A stretch of DNA of 33,300 nucleotides, from assembly GCA_046735215.1 (NCBI GenBank), contig JBKPSV010000278.1:1-33300 (forward strand). Reading direction: 5' to 3'. The notes beneath the pieces were generated by a model that made no database searches, was not told the DNA's origin, and saw only the letters and a program-made list of their open reading frames with translations. The stretch comes from JAMXLO01 sp046735215 (GTDB lineage Bacteria > Pseudomonadota > Alphaproteobacteria > Acetobacterales > Acetobacteraceae). A program made the translations under genes and the position numbers. Below, piece by piece: positions 16,257 through 23,880 of the stretch. The stretch's first letter is position 1. Each line of letters opens with the position of its first letter.

Positions 16257-16820
16257 ATGCCGACTGCTTCGCGACAGTTTGCCCAGGTTTTCGCCCTGGC
16301 CGTTGCCACTGCCCCCCTGATGAGCTGCAGTGGCGACCAATTCGGCCGCACGTTCGGCTTCATCCGCGATGCTCCGGACGAGTTCACAGTCACGACCCGT
16401 GCACCGCTGGCTATGCCGACCAACTTCAATCTGCCGCCACCGCGACCGGGCGCAGCCAGGCCGCAGGAGCAGTCAGAGAGGACCAAGGCGGAGCTGGCAC
16501 TCGTGCCGCAGATGGCCCTCGGCGGCCAAACGGCCGGCGAGAGCCCAGGGCAGGAGGCTCTGGTGCAGGCGGCCGGTCCGCCAGTGTCGTCCGCCGTTCG
16601 CGCGGAGGTTGATCAGGAGGCTGCGAAGGAACGACCGAAGCAGGGTGTCGCCGACCGTCTGATTTTCTGGCGCAAGCCACCGCCCCGCGGCATCGTTGTC
16701 GATCCACAGAAGGAGACGCAGCGGCTGCGCGAGAACTCGGCGCTCGGTCAGAACCAGAATACCGGCGAGACCCCGATCGTCCAGCCGAAGCAGCGCGCGT
16801 GGCTGGAAGGCATCTTCTGA
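16257..16820 (+). CDS. bamF: DUF3035/BamF-type outer-membrane lipoprotein
   Basis: A 187-residue lipoprotein. The signal peptide ends in the lipobox 'LMSC' with Cys24. The mature part starts 'GDQFGRTFGFIRDAPDEF' and continues 'TTRAPLAMPTNFNLPPPRPG', the DUF3035 signature, a family associated with the BamF subunit of the alphaproteobacterial beta-barrel assembly machine. The rest is low-complexity and charged, with 'DRLIFWRKPPPRGIVVDPQK' near the end. It lies 42 bases after lspA, the expected neighbour. The assignment to the Bam complex rests on family knowledge, not on anything in this window. Confidence 0.82.
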   Translation: MPTASRQFAQVFALAVATAPLMSCSGDQFGRTFGFIRDAPDEFTVTTRAPLAMPTNFNLPPPRPGAARPQEQSERTKAELALVPQMALGGQTAGESPGQEALVQAAGPPVSSAVRAEVDQEAAKERPKQGVADRLIFWRKPPPRGIVVDPQKETQRLRENSALGQNQNTGETPIVQPKQRAWLEGIF

Positions 16821-16832
16821 ACAGGCATCACG

Positions 16833-18065
16833 GTGCATGATCGCGTGATTCAGACCTCCGGCCGGATCCCCGATCGACGCGTCGATTGGGCGCCCGATTC
16901 CGACTCCGACCATCACGCTCTGGCGCCTCACGCCATCCAGACCGGCTCCAGCCCAGCCTTCATCGGCGGCGGCAGCGGCAGCCTGGTCTGCGGCTGTCGC
17001 GCATCGATACTGATTGAGCGCTACCAGCCGACGGAATTCATCGACATACGGATCCGTTGTGCCCGCTGCGGCGCTGTCACCAGCACGCCAGGGCTGGCAG
17101 AGGGCGAGGTTCTGCCGCGGACGGCGGCGCCCGTGGCACCGGCCGGAACGCCGGCGGTCATCGCCACGCAAGTACCACGAGGCACGATCCTGGTCTGCCA
17201 GGAGGCATTGCACCGCCGCTATGCGCAGACACGTCCGCACGCGGTGCCTGACGAACCGGTGCTGCTGACCCGTGCCATGGTCGAAGCGGCTGCGTCCGAC
17301 TACGACCGGCTGAGCGGCGGCCGATTGGCCGACCACGCGGTGGCCTCGCCGCCCGCAATGGGCGACGACCATGGCGAATATCCGTTCGCCTGGGCGGTCC
17401 TGCGACTGAGAGAGCAGATCGACAAGCCGGGATGGAGCTGGCTGCAGCACAACGATGACGCCATGGCTGCGATGTACGTCACGGCCATGCACCATCTGAT
17501 CCGGTGCTGGGCAGACCATCCACTGCTCGGGCGACTTGCCGCGCCGATGTTTCAGCGAGGTCTCTTCCTGCGCAGCGTCGGCGGGTTCGCGCTGGCCAAG
17601 CTGTTGTTCGACGCCGGCAATCGCGTGGCGTTCTTGCCGACGGGCGGCAATGTCGATCTGCATATCACCACGGCCGATAGCACGCCCTTATCGGTCGCGC
17701 TGCTGGCGCCCGAGCGGCTGCAGTGGCGAGAGCGGGAACGGCGCAGTCCGGACGCATTCCGGCATACGATCATGGATGCCATGGGAGCCGCGCAGCCACA
17801 GGTCAATCGCGGCACGCCAGGCATCGTGGCGTTGGTTGTTTCAATTCTGCAGCCTGACTTCGACCAGATGGTCGTGGATGCGATTCATGCCGCCTTCCAG
17901 TCGGTCGGACGTCGGCACCGTGGGATCGCAGCGATCGCGATCGTGATGCCGAAGGTCCTGCCGGCCGGACAGCCCGACCGCCTGGGGTTCGGCTACGCGT
18001 TCTATCCGATCGTCAACCCGAACTTTGCGGGCAGCAATCCGATCCGACTGCACGCCGGACCCTGA
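16833..18065 (+). CDS. Unrecognised 410-residue protein with N-terminal Cys motifs
   Basis: I do not recognise this protein. After about 45 polar residues comes 'SLVCGCRASILIERYQPTEF' and then 'IRCARCGAVTSTPGL', a C-x-C plus C-x2-C arrangement that could bind zinc. A Pro/Ala-rich linker follows. The C-terminal half looks like a globular alpha/beta domain ('KLLFDAGNRVAFLPTGGNVD', 'GTPGIVALVVSILQPDF', 'AIAIVMPKVLPAG', 'GYAFYPIVNPNF'). No signal peptide or membrane segment is visible. Codon use and composition match the neighbours, so it is very likely a real gene. The GTG at 16833 lacks a clear Shine-Dalgarno, so the start is uncertain. It lies 12 bases after the BamF-type gene and could be co-transcribed with it. 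Confidence 0.7.
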   Translation: MHDRVIQTSGRIPDRRVDWAPDSDSDHHALAPHAIQTGSSPAFIGGGSGSLVCGCRASILIERYQPTEFIDIRIRCARCGAVTSTPGLAEGEVLPRTAAPVAPAGTPAVIATQVPRGTILVCQEALHRRYAQTRPHAVPDEPVLLTRAMVEAAASDYDRLSGGRLADHAVASPPAMGDDHGEYPFAWAVLRLREQIDKPGWSWLQHNDDAMAAMYVTAMHHLIRCWADHPLLGRLAAPMFQRGLFLRSVGGFALAKLLFDAGNRVAFLPTGGNVDLHITTADSTPLSVALLAPERLQWRERERRSPDAFRHTIMDAMGAAQPQVNRGTPGIVALVVSILQPDFDQMVVDAIHAAFQSVGRRHRGIAAIAIVMPKVLPAGQPDRLGFGYAFYPIVNPNFAGSNPIRLHAGP

Positions 18066-18142
18066 GCCGCACACAGCTTCAAACTCCCGTGGGGAACGAC
18101 CCTTTCACTTCGTTATCGGCGTCCGGCAGCCACATTCATCAC

Positions 18143-19273
18143 ATGCCCAACGCCGCTGCGCCGCTTGCCGGAACCGACCCCGCTGAAATGAAGGCAGCTG
18201 CCAGCGCGGCCGGCCTCCGCTACGTCAGCGATCGCTCGCGCGGCATTCGTCGCGTCCGCGCAGCAAACGGCTTCGAATATCGCGCGCACGATGGCGACAA
18301 GATCACCGACGAAGAAACACTGGCACGCATTCGCAAGCTGGCCATCCCGCCTGCCTATGAGGATGTATGGATCTGTCCGCGGCCCAATGGTCATCTGCAG
18401 GCGGTCGGCCGTGATGCACGCGGCCGGAAGCAGTACCGCTACCATCCGCGTTGGCGCGAAGTGCGTGACGCCGGCAAGTACGGCAAGCTCCTGTTGTTCG
18501 GCAAGGTGCTGCCAAAGATCCGCGCGCGGGTCGAGGACGACCTGTCGCGGCGAGGCCTGTCGCGGGAGAAGGTGCTGGCGGCGATCGTGCGGCTGCTGGA
18601 AACCACCCTGATGCGCATCGGCAATGAAGAATACGCCAAGACCAACAAGAGCTACGGCCTGACCACGCTGCGCAACCGGCATGTGAAGCTCGAAGGCGCC
18701 AGTCGCATCCAGCTCGACTTCAGAGGGAAGCGCGGCACCGAGTATCACATCGACCTGCGGGACAAGCGGCTCGCCGCCATCGTGCGTCGCTGCCAGGAAC
18801 TGCCGGGACAGGAACTGTTCCAATATCTCGACGAGGATGGTTCGCCGCGCACGGTCGCGTCCGACGATGTCAACGACTACCTGCGCGAAATTACCGGCGA
18901 GGAGATAACCGCGAAGGATTTCCGCACCTGGGCCGCAACCAAGCTGGCCGCATTGGCATTCCACGAGCTGGAGGCATTCGATTCGCAAACGGCGGCAAAG
19001 AAGAACGTCGTGCGCACGGTCGAGGCGGTGTCGAAGATGCTCGGCAACACGCCGACGATCTGCCGCAAAAGCTACATCCACCCGGCAATTCTCGACGGTT
19101 ATCTCGATGGATCGCTGCGCGAAGCACTGAAGCGCCGGGCGGATGCGAAGCTGACCAACGCCAATTCAGCTTTGAAGGCGGAGGAGGTCGCTGTCATGGC
19201 CTTTCTCAGTCGAACGCTCGATCGACCCGCCATACCGAAGCGCGGTGGGAAAGCGTCGCGATTGGCAGCCTAG
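18143..19273 (+). CDS. DNA topoisomerase IB
   Basis: A 376-residue eukaryote/poxvirus-like type IB topoisomerase of the bacterial family. Signature blocks are 'VWICPRPNGHLQAVGRDARG', 'RKQYRYHPRWR', 'RIGNEEYAKTNKSYGLTTLR' and 'DFRTWAATKLAA'. The active-site Tyr311 is in 'CRKSYIHPAIL'. It relaxes supercoils by transient 3'-phosphotyrosyl linkage. ATG 18143 is chosen; a GTG at 18089 would add 18 residues that look non-native. A perfect inverted repeat, GCCGGTC-TG-GACCGGC, lies 14 bases after the stop (19288–19303). Confidence 0.93.
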   Translation: MPNAAAPLAGTDPAEMKAAASAAGLRYVSDRSRGIRRVRAANGFEYRAHDGDKITDEETLARIRKLAIPPAYEDVWICPRPNGHLQAVGRDARGRKQYRYHPRWREVRDAGKYGKLLLFGKVLPKIRARVEDDLSRRGLSREKVLAAIVRLLETTLMRIGNEEYAKTNKSYGLTTLRNRHVKLEGASRIQLDFRGKRGTEYHIDLRDKRLAAIVRRCQELPGQELFQYLDEDGSPRTVASDDVNDYLREITGEEITAKDFRTWAATKLAALAFHELEAFDSQTAAKKNVVRTVEAVSKMLGNTPTICRKSYIHPAILDGYLDGSLREALKRRADAKLTNANSALKAEEVAVMAFLSRTLDRPAIPKRGGKASRLAA

Positions 19274-19287
19274 GGTTTCTTAAGACA

Positions 19288-19303
19288 GCCGGTCTGGACC
19301 GGC
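19288..19303 (+). terminator. Possible terminator hairpin after topoisomerase IB
   Basis: A perfect 7-bp inverted repeat, GCCGGTC/GACCGGC, with a two-base centre, lies 14 bases after the topoisomerase stop codon. No T-run follows ('GATACGCTTTGCC'), so it is a weak terminator candidate or a protein-binding dyad. Confidence 0.25.
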
Positions 19304-19351
19304 GATACGCTTTGCCGCAGGCTTATGCGCAGCCCGTCTCAGGAGGCAGCC

Positions 19352-21043
19352 ATGAGTCATCGTCCGACCGTCTATGGCACGCGCCATGCCGTTTCTGCCG
19401 GTCATTACCTGGCCGCCTCCGCGGCCTTCTCGATCCTCGAAGCTGGCGGCAATGCCATCGATGCCGGGTGCGCCGCCGGCATTGCCCTTGGTGTGCTGCA
19501 GCCGGACCTGGTGAACGTCGCCGGGGTGGCGCCGATCATGATCCGGCTCGCCAACGGCGAGGTTGAGAGCATCGCCGGACTTGGCTGGTGGCCGAAGGCG
19601 CTGCCCGCCGACCTGTTCATGCGCGAGCACAACGGGACGATTCCCGACGGGGTGCTGCGCACCGTGGTTCCCGCCGCGCCCGACGCCTGGATCACCGCGC
19701 TGCGCCGCCACGGCACGATGCGCTTCGCCGACGTCGCTTCCTACGCGATCCGCTATGCGGCCGAAGGCTTCGCGGTCTATCCGCTGCTTGCAACCTCGAT
19801 TGCGGCGCACGAGAACGAGTACCGGCGATGGGCTTCCAACACGGCGGTCTTCCTGCCGAACAACCGCGTGCCGAAGGCGGGGGAAAAGTTTGTCCAGTCC
19901 GACCTGGCGCGCACGCTGCAGTATATGGCGGACCAGGACCGGGCGGCCGGTGCTGACCGGGCGGCCGGGCTGCAGGCGGCGCACGATGCGTTCTATCGCG
20001 GCGACATCGCGCGAGAGATTGTCCGGTTCCAGCAGCAGGAGGGCGGCTACCTGTCGCTCGGTGACCTCGCCGAGTACCGTTCGCCGGTCGAGCCGGTGGT
20101 GCGTCGACCGTGGCGAGGTCACGAAGTGATCACCTGCGGGCCATGGTGCCAGGGACCCGCGCTGCTCGAGGCTCTGGCGCTGCTCGAGCGTGTCGGAATC
20201 GCCGGCCTGCCGCACTATTCCGCGCAATATCTGCATCGCATCGCCGAGTGCGTGAACCTGGCGATGGCCGATCGCGAGTATCACTTTGGCGACCCCGCAT
20301 TTGTCGATGTGCCGATCGACTATCTGCTTGATCCGGCCACCATTGCGCGTCGCGCTGCCGCGGTGCGCGACGATCAGGCATTCGGCCAGATGCCGGCGCC
20401 GCTCGATCGTCCCGCGGCCGTGCACGCCGAGAGTTCGGCCGCGCTGCCGAAGGTGGAGGCGGACACCTCGTATTGCTGTGTGGTCGATCGCTGGGGCAAC
20501 GCATTCAGTGCCACGCCGTCCGATGGCAGCGGCAATGTGCCGGTCGTGCCGGGGTTGGGCATCACGCCGTCCGGCCGCGGTTCGCAGAGCCGGCCTGATC
20601 CGCGCCACCCGGCAGGTGTGGCGCCAGGCAAGCGGCCACGGCTGACGCCGAACCCGGCGATGGTGGTCACCGCGGAGGGCGGCGTCATGCCGTTCGGCAC
20701 GCCGGGCGGCGACGTGCAGACGCAGGCGATGCTGCAGGTGATGCTGAACATCTTCCAGCACGGCATGGAGGTGCAGGATGCGATCGAGGCGCCGCGCATC
20801 GCCAGCTACTCGTTCCCTTCGTCGTTTGCGCCTTTCGAGTATTTCCCCGGGAGGCTCGCGGCCGAGGGCCGGATCGACCCGGCCGTGCGGGCGGACCTGG
20901 CCGCGCGCGGGCATGAGGTAAAGGCGTGGCCGGAGTGGACGTGGCTGGCGGGTTCGGTCGAGGCGGTGCTGCGTGACCCGGTCAGCGGAATGACGGCGGC
21001 CGGCGCCGATCCGCGGCGCCCGGCCTACGCCATCGCTATCTGA
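19352..21043 (+). CDS. Second gamma-glutamyltransferase family protein
   Basis: A 563-residue GGT-family Ntn hydrolase, clearly distinct from the copy at 5102–6718. 'ILEAGGNAIDAGCAAGIALG' is the N-terminal block. The cleavage/nucleophile site is 'EADTSYCCVVDRWGNAFS' with Thr372. 'RPRLTPNPAMV' and 'FGTPGGDVQTQAMLQVMLNI' are the usual small-subunit blocks. The insert 'VVPGLGITPSGRGSQSRPDP' is typical of a GGT-like subgroup whose substrates are not established. No signal peptide is present. The start is fixed by AGGAGG (19341–19346) five bases before the ATG. It lies between topoisomerase IB and mutL, and no functional link to either is apparent. Confidence 0.9.
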   Translation: MSHRPTVYGTRHAVSAGHYLAASAAFSILEAGGNAIDAGCAAGIALGVLQPDLVNVAGVAPIMIRLANGEVESIAGLGWWPKALPADLFMREHNGTIPDGVLRTVVPAAPDAWITALRRHGTMRFADVASYAIRYAAEGFAVYPLLATSIAAHENEYRRWASNTAVFLPNNRVPKAGEKFVQSDLARTLQYMADQDRAAGADRAAGLQAAHDAFYRGDIAREIVRFQQQEGGYLSLGDLAEYRSPVEPVVRRPWRGHEVITCGPWCQGPALLEALALLERVGIAGLPHYSAQYLHRIAECVNLAMADREYHFGDPAFVDVPIDYLLDPATIARRAAAVRDDQAFGQMPAPLDRPAAVHAESSAALPKVEADTSYCCVVDRWGNAFSATPSDGSGNVPVVPGLGITPSGRGSQSRPDPRHPAGVAPGKRPRLTPNPAMVVTAEGGVMPFGTPGGDVQTQAMLQVMLNIFQHGMEVQDAIEAPRIASYSFPSSFAPFEYFPGRLAAEGRIDPAVRADLAARGHEVKAWPEWTWLAGSVEAVLRDPVSGMTAAGADPRRPAYAIAI

Positions 21044-21205
21044 GGCGCCTGCTCGCGAGGCGCCGGCGGAACCGGCTGAACTCTCGCCGATGAAGCCAGC
21101 GCGCCTTGTGCGGTCCGCCGTGGCTGTGCGATTTCTTGTTGCTCGGTGCATTTGCGTGACGAATGGAATCGGACGCCTTGTGCCAGAAACCTCGCCAGTA
21201 AGGTC

Positions 21206-22975
21206 ATGCCCGCGATCCGCATCCTGCCATCGCACACGGTCAATCGCATCGCCGCCGGCGAGGTGATCGAGCGGCCGGCTGCCGCAGTCAAGGAGCTGGT
21301 GGAGAACGCGCTCGACGCGGGGGCCCGACGTATCGTGGTCGCTCTGGATGGCGGCGGCATCGACAGGATTGAGGTGACCGACGACGGATGCGGCATGGAC
21401 CCCGACGGGTTGGGGCTTGCGGTGCTGCGGCACGCGACTTCGAAGCTGGCCGAGGATGATCTTGTGAACATCGCCACGCTTGGTTTCCGCGGCGAGGCAT
21501 TGCCCTCGATCGGGGCGGCGGCACGCCTGTCGATCACATCGCGTACCCAGGACGCGTCGCACGCGATGGAGATCGGGGTGGAGGCCGGTCAGGTCTCGGA
21601 GGTCGCTCCCGCCGCAGGCCCCCCGGGTACCCGGGTGGTGGTGCGGGACCTGTTCTTCGCCACACCGGCGCGGCGGAAGTTCCTCAAGCATCCGCGTACC
21701 GAGGCAGAGCACGCCGAGGCAGCGGTGCGCCGTCTGGCGCTTGCCGCACCTGGGGTGGCGTTTCGCCTGGAGACCGACGGCCGCGTCGTGTTCGATTTGC
21801 CCGTGCAGGATCGTCGCGCCCGGGTTGCCGCGCTGTTCGGCGCCGAGGCCGCGGGTGCGATGGTCGAGGTGGACGGCGAGCGCGGCGAGCTGCGGATTGC
21901 GGGCTATGCCTGCTCGCCGGCGGTGACCCGCGCGACCGCGGTGGCGCAGGCGCTCACGGTGAATGGCCGGCCGGTCGCGGATCCGGTGCTGAAGACGGCA
22001 GTCCGCGTTGCCTATCGCGACGTGATCGCCGTCGGGCGGCACCCGCTGGTGGCGCTGTGGCTGGATCTGCCGCCGGAGGAGTTGGATGTGAATGTGCATC
22101 CGGCAAAGACCGAGCTGCGGTTCCGCGACGCGGCCGGGGTGCGTGCCCTGGTCATCGGCAGCGTCGGGCGTGCCCTTGCCGGCGGGGCGGGAACCGCATT
22201 GCCGGCGCCGCGGGCGTCACTCCGCCTCATGCATCCGCGCCCTTCGCCGGTGCCGTATTCATCGGTCCCTTTGCCGGGAATGGCCCGCGATCGCGGGGCG
22301 GGGATGGCGGAGGCACAGCTTGGCTTCGGCGCATCGCCGTCCGTCCGTATGCTGGTGCCTGCCGAACCGAGCGGTGAGCATCCTGCCGGGGATTTTCCCT
22401 TGGGCGCACCGGTGGCTCAGGTGCTCGACACCTATGTGATCGCCGTGGCGGCGGACGGGTCGCTGGTGCTGGTGGACCAGCATGCCGCGCACGAGCGGTT
22501 GACCCATGAGGCGCTGCGAGAGCAGTTGCTCGATGGCGGCGTGCGGGCCCAGGCCCTTTTGTTGCCGGCGGTGGTGGACCTGCCATCCGCGGACGCATCC
22601 AGGCTGCTGGCGCGTGCCGTCGAGCTGGCGCGGCTCGGTCTGGAGATCGAGGCATTCGGGCCCGGAGCGGTGATGGTGCGCGCCATGCCGGCGGTGCTGG
22701 GTACCGCTGCCCCGGGGGCCCTTCTGCGCGACCTCGCCGATGAGCTGGCTGAGCTGGATGAGGCGACGGCGCTGCACGCGCGGCTCGACGCGGTCATTGC
22801 GCGGCTGGCGTGCCATGGTTCGGTGCGCGCAGGCCGGCGGCTGAATGCCGCCGAGATGGAAGCGCTGTTGCGGCAGATGGAGGCCACGCCGCGCGCTGCG
22901 ACGTGCAGCCACGGGCGGCCGACATTCCTCAAGCTGACGAAGGCCGACCTCGAGCGCCTGTTCGGGCGGCGATAG
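21206..22975 (+). CDS. mutL: DNA mismatch repair endonuclease MutL
   Basis: A 589-residue MutL. The GHKL ATPase motifs are present: 'VKELVENALDAGA', 'TDDGCGM' and 'LGFRGEALPSI'. The C-terminal domain carries the endonuclease metal-binding motif DQHA(x)2E(x)4E as 'DQHAAHERLTHE' (residues 424–435), plus 'ACHGSVRAG' and 'CSHGRPT'. This is therefore a nicking MutL of the type found in bacteria without MutH, acting with MutS in strand-specific repair. ATG 21206 matches the family N-terminus 'PAIRILPSHTVNRIAAGEVI'; the 20 extra residues of the longer frame are not conserved. The DnaA-box-like cluster begins about 50 bases after its stop. Confidence 0.96.
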   Translation: MPAIRILPSHTVNRIAAGEVIERPAAAVKELVENALDAGARRIVVALDGGGIDRIEVTDDGCGMDPDGLGLAVLRHATSKLAEDDLVNIATLGFRGEALPSIGAAARLSITSRTQDASHAMEIGVEAGQVSEVAPAAGPPGTRVVVRDLFFATPARRKFLKHPRTEAEHAEAAVRRLALAAPGVAFRLETDGRVVFDLPVQDRRARVAALFGAEAAGAMVEVDGERGELRIAGYACSPAVTRATAVAQALTVNGRPVADPVLKTAVRVAYRDVIAVGRHPLVALWLDLPPEELDVNVHPAKTELRFRDAAGVRALVIGSVGRALAGGAGTALPAPRASLRLMHPRPSPVPYSSVPLPGMARDRGAGMAEAQLGFGASPSVRMLVPAEPSGEHPAGDFPLGAPVAQVLDTYVIAVAADGSLVLVDQHAAHERLTHEALREQLLDGGVRAQALLLPAVVDLPSADASRLLARAVELARLGLEIEAFGPGAVMVRAMPAVLGTAAPGALLRDLADELAELDEATALHARLDAVIARLACHGSVRAGRRLNAAEMEALLRQMEATPRAATCSHGRPTFLKLTKADLERLFGRR

Positions 22976-23027
22976 TCACGTCCGGGAAAAATTTCTGATG
23001 GCACAACGATCACGGAAACGTGCGTGT

Positions 23028-23094
23028 TTGTCCACACTATGCACAGGGATATGCACAGCCTTGTCCCCTGGAATGTGGATAGCTCTGTGCAGAA
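23028..23094. promoter_or_regulatory. Cluster of five DnaA-box-like 9-mers
   Basis: Compared with TTATNCACA, each site has one mismatch. Forward strand: TTGTCCACA (23028–23036), CTATGCACA (23037–23045), ATATGCACA (23049–23057). Reverse strand: CTATCCACA (23074–23082) and TTCTGCACA (23086–23094). Five in 67 bases, three facing two, is far above chance in GC-rich DNA. A short A/T stretch, 'GAAAAATTTCT', lies 33 bases upstream (22985–22995). The cluster could be a replication origin element, a DnaA-titration site or a DnaA-controlled promoter. Confidence 0.6.
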
Positions 23095-23117
23095 ACGTTT
23101 CCCGGGTCTGGTGCAGT

Positions 23118-23330
23118 CTAGGCGGTCGCGCCCTCGGTGCGCTCGCGCCTGTCGGCCTCGGCGTCGAACCTATCTGCGAGCCGAAGCAGACCTTCAGCCA
23201 CCTGGCAGGTGGATGCCGTCGGTGCCATCCGTCGATATTCTGAGGCCCGCCATCGCAGCTCGTCGACCGATTGCTCCGAAATTCGCCGCAATCCCTGCCC
23301 GCGCGGCGGTGACGTTGCTCCCTGTCCCAT
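23118..23330 (-). CDS. Small conserved-looking 70-residue protein
   Basis: A 70-residue frame with the core 'ELRWRASEYRRMAPTAS' followed by 'EGLLRLADRFDAEADRRE'. The pattern resembles a family of short helical proteins of unknown function common in alphaproteobacteria. It has no signal peptide, Cys or membrane segment and should form a helical hairpin. AAAGG sits about five bases before the ATG at 23330. A perfect FNR/FixK-type palindrome is centred about 105 bases upstream of the start codon, a plausible distance for an activated promoter. The assignment rests on recognising the pattern by eye. Confidence 0.5.
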   Translation of the reverse strand: MGQGATSPPRGQGLRRISEQSVDELRWRASEYRRMAPTASTCQVAEGLLRLADRFDAEADRRERTEGATA

Positions 23331-23591
23331 CAGCCTTTCGGTCCTTGCGCCGAAGACATCATTTGTCTTTGGCCCCCCTTGGGGGCGGATATTTCCGGCA
23401 CTGATGGCCAGAAGTCAGCAGGTCGGCATTGATCTAGATCAACGCGCCACAGAGTGACCGGTTCCTACGCGTGTAGCCGTTCCGCTGTGACGGCATCGAC
23501 CGCCACGCGGCTTTTCACACAACGGTGAGTGTCGGCACTTGGTGTCCGGAACGACTGGTCAGTCCTGGCCGCCGGCGCTACTCCGTCCTGC
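23331..23591. other. Divergent intergenic region with hairpin and FNR-type site
   Basis: This gap separates two small divergent genes. It contains a 6-bp hairpin, GCCCCC-CTT-GGGGGC, at 23372–23386 and the FNR-type palindrome at 23429–23442. No other feature was recognised, and no ORF in it looks coding. Confidence 0.4.
23429..23442. promoter_or_regulatory. Perfect FNR/FixK-type box
   Basis: TTGATCTAGATCAA is a full 14-bp palindrome and an exact match to TTGAT-N4-ATCAA, the site of FNR/FnrN/FixK-type oxygen- or redox-responsive regulators in alphaproteobacteria. It lies between two divergent small genes, about 100 bases from the reverse-strand start (23330) and 150 bases from the forward one (23592). 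The reverse gene is the likelier target by distance. Confidence 0.55.
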
Positions 23592-23879
23592 ATGGGAGAA
23601 CATATCCAATATCAGGGCGCCCGACGGATTGCCCGACAACGTCCTGGCAAGCAGACAGCGGAAGTGATCGGACGACGCCTGCTGGAGATCATCGTCTACG
23701 GCAAGTCTTGTCGGATCGGAACGAAGCTGAGCCTGGACGAATTGGCGGACAACTCGGAGGTGGGGGACTGGAAGATGCCCGACTTCCGGCTGGCATGCCG
23801 GTATGCCGCGTCGCAGGGGTGGCTGATCGTCGATGATGATAGCCTGACCCTTACCACCGCGGGGCTTGCGGCGGCCTGA
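23592..23879 (+). CDS. Small winged-helix-like protein of unknown function
   Basis: A 95-residue protein starting at ATG 23592; an upstream in-frame start at 23529 would add 21 residues. The segments 'GKQTAEVIGRRLLEIIVYG', 'TKLSLDELADNSEVGDWKMP' and 'DFRLACRYAASQGWLIVDDD' followed by 'SLTLTTAGLAA' look like a compact winged helix with a C-terminal wing. Similar small proteins occur in Acetobacteraceae and Bradyrhizobium-type genomes without an assigned role. It ends one base before the stop of the convergent FAH gene. DNA binding is inference from the fold-like pattern. Confidence 0.65.
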   Translation: MGEHIQYQGARRIARQRPGKQTAEVIGRRLLEIIVYGKSCRIGTKLSLDELADNSEVGDWKMPDFRLACRYAASQGWLIVDDDSLTLTTAGLAAA

Positions 23880-23880
23880 T

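Noticed and set aside
16473..17663. A 396-codon reverse frame opposite the BamF-type and unknown genes
   Set aside because: The composition is typical of antisense translation. The forward genes have a lipobox and Cys motifs respectively, so the forward frames are the coding ones.
19280..22099. A 939-codon open frame on the reverse strand opposite the second GGT gene and mutL
   Set aside because: It lies wholly antisense to two well-supported genes. Its translation is dominated by Arg, His, Gly and Ala with no recognisable domain, as expected for antisense frames in GC-rich coding DNA.
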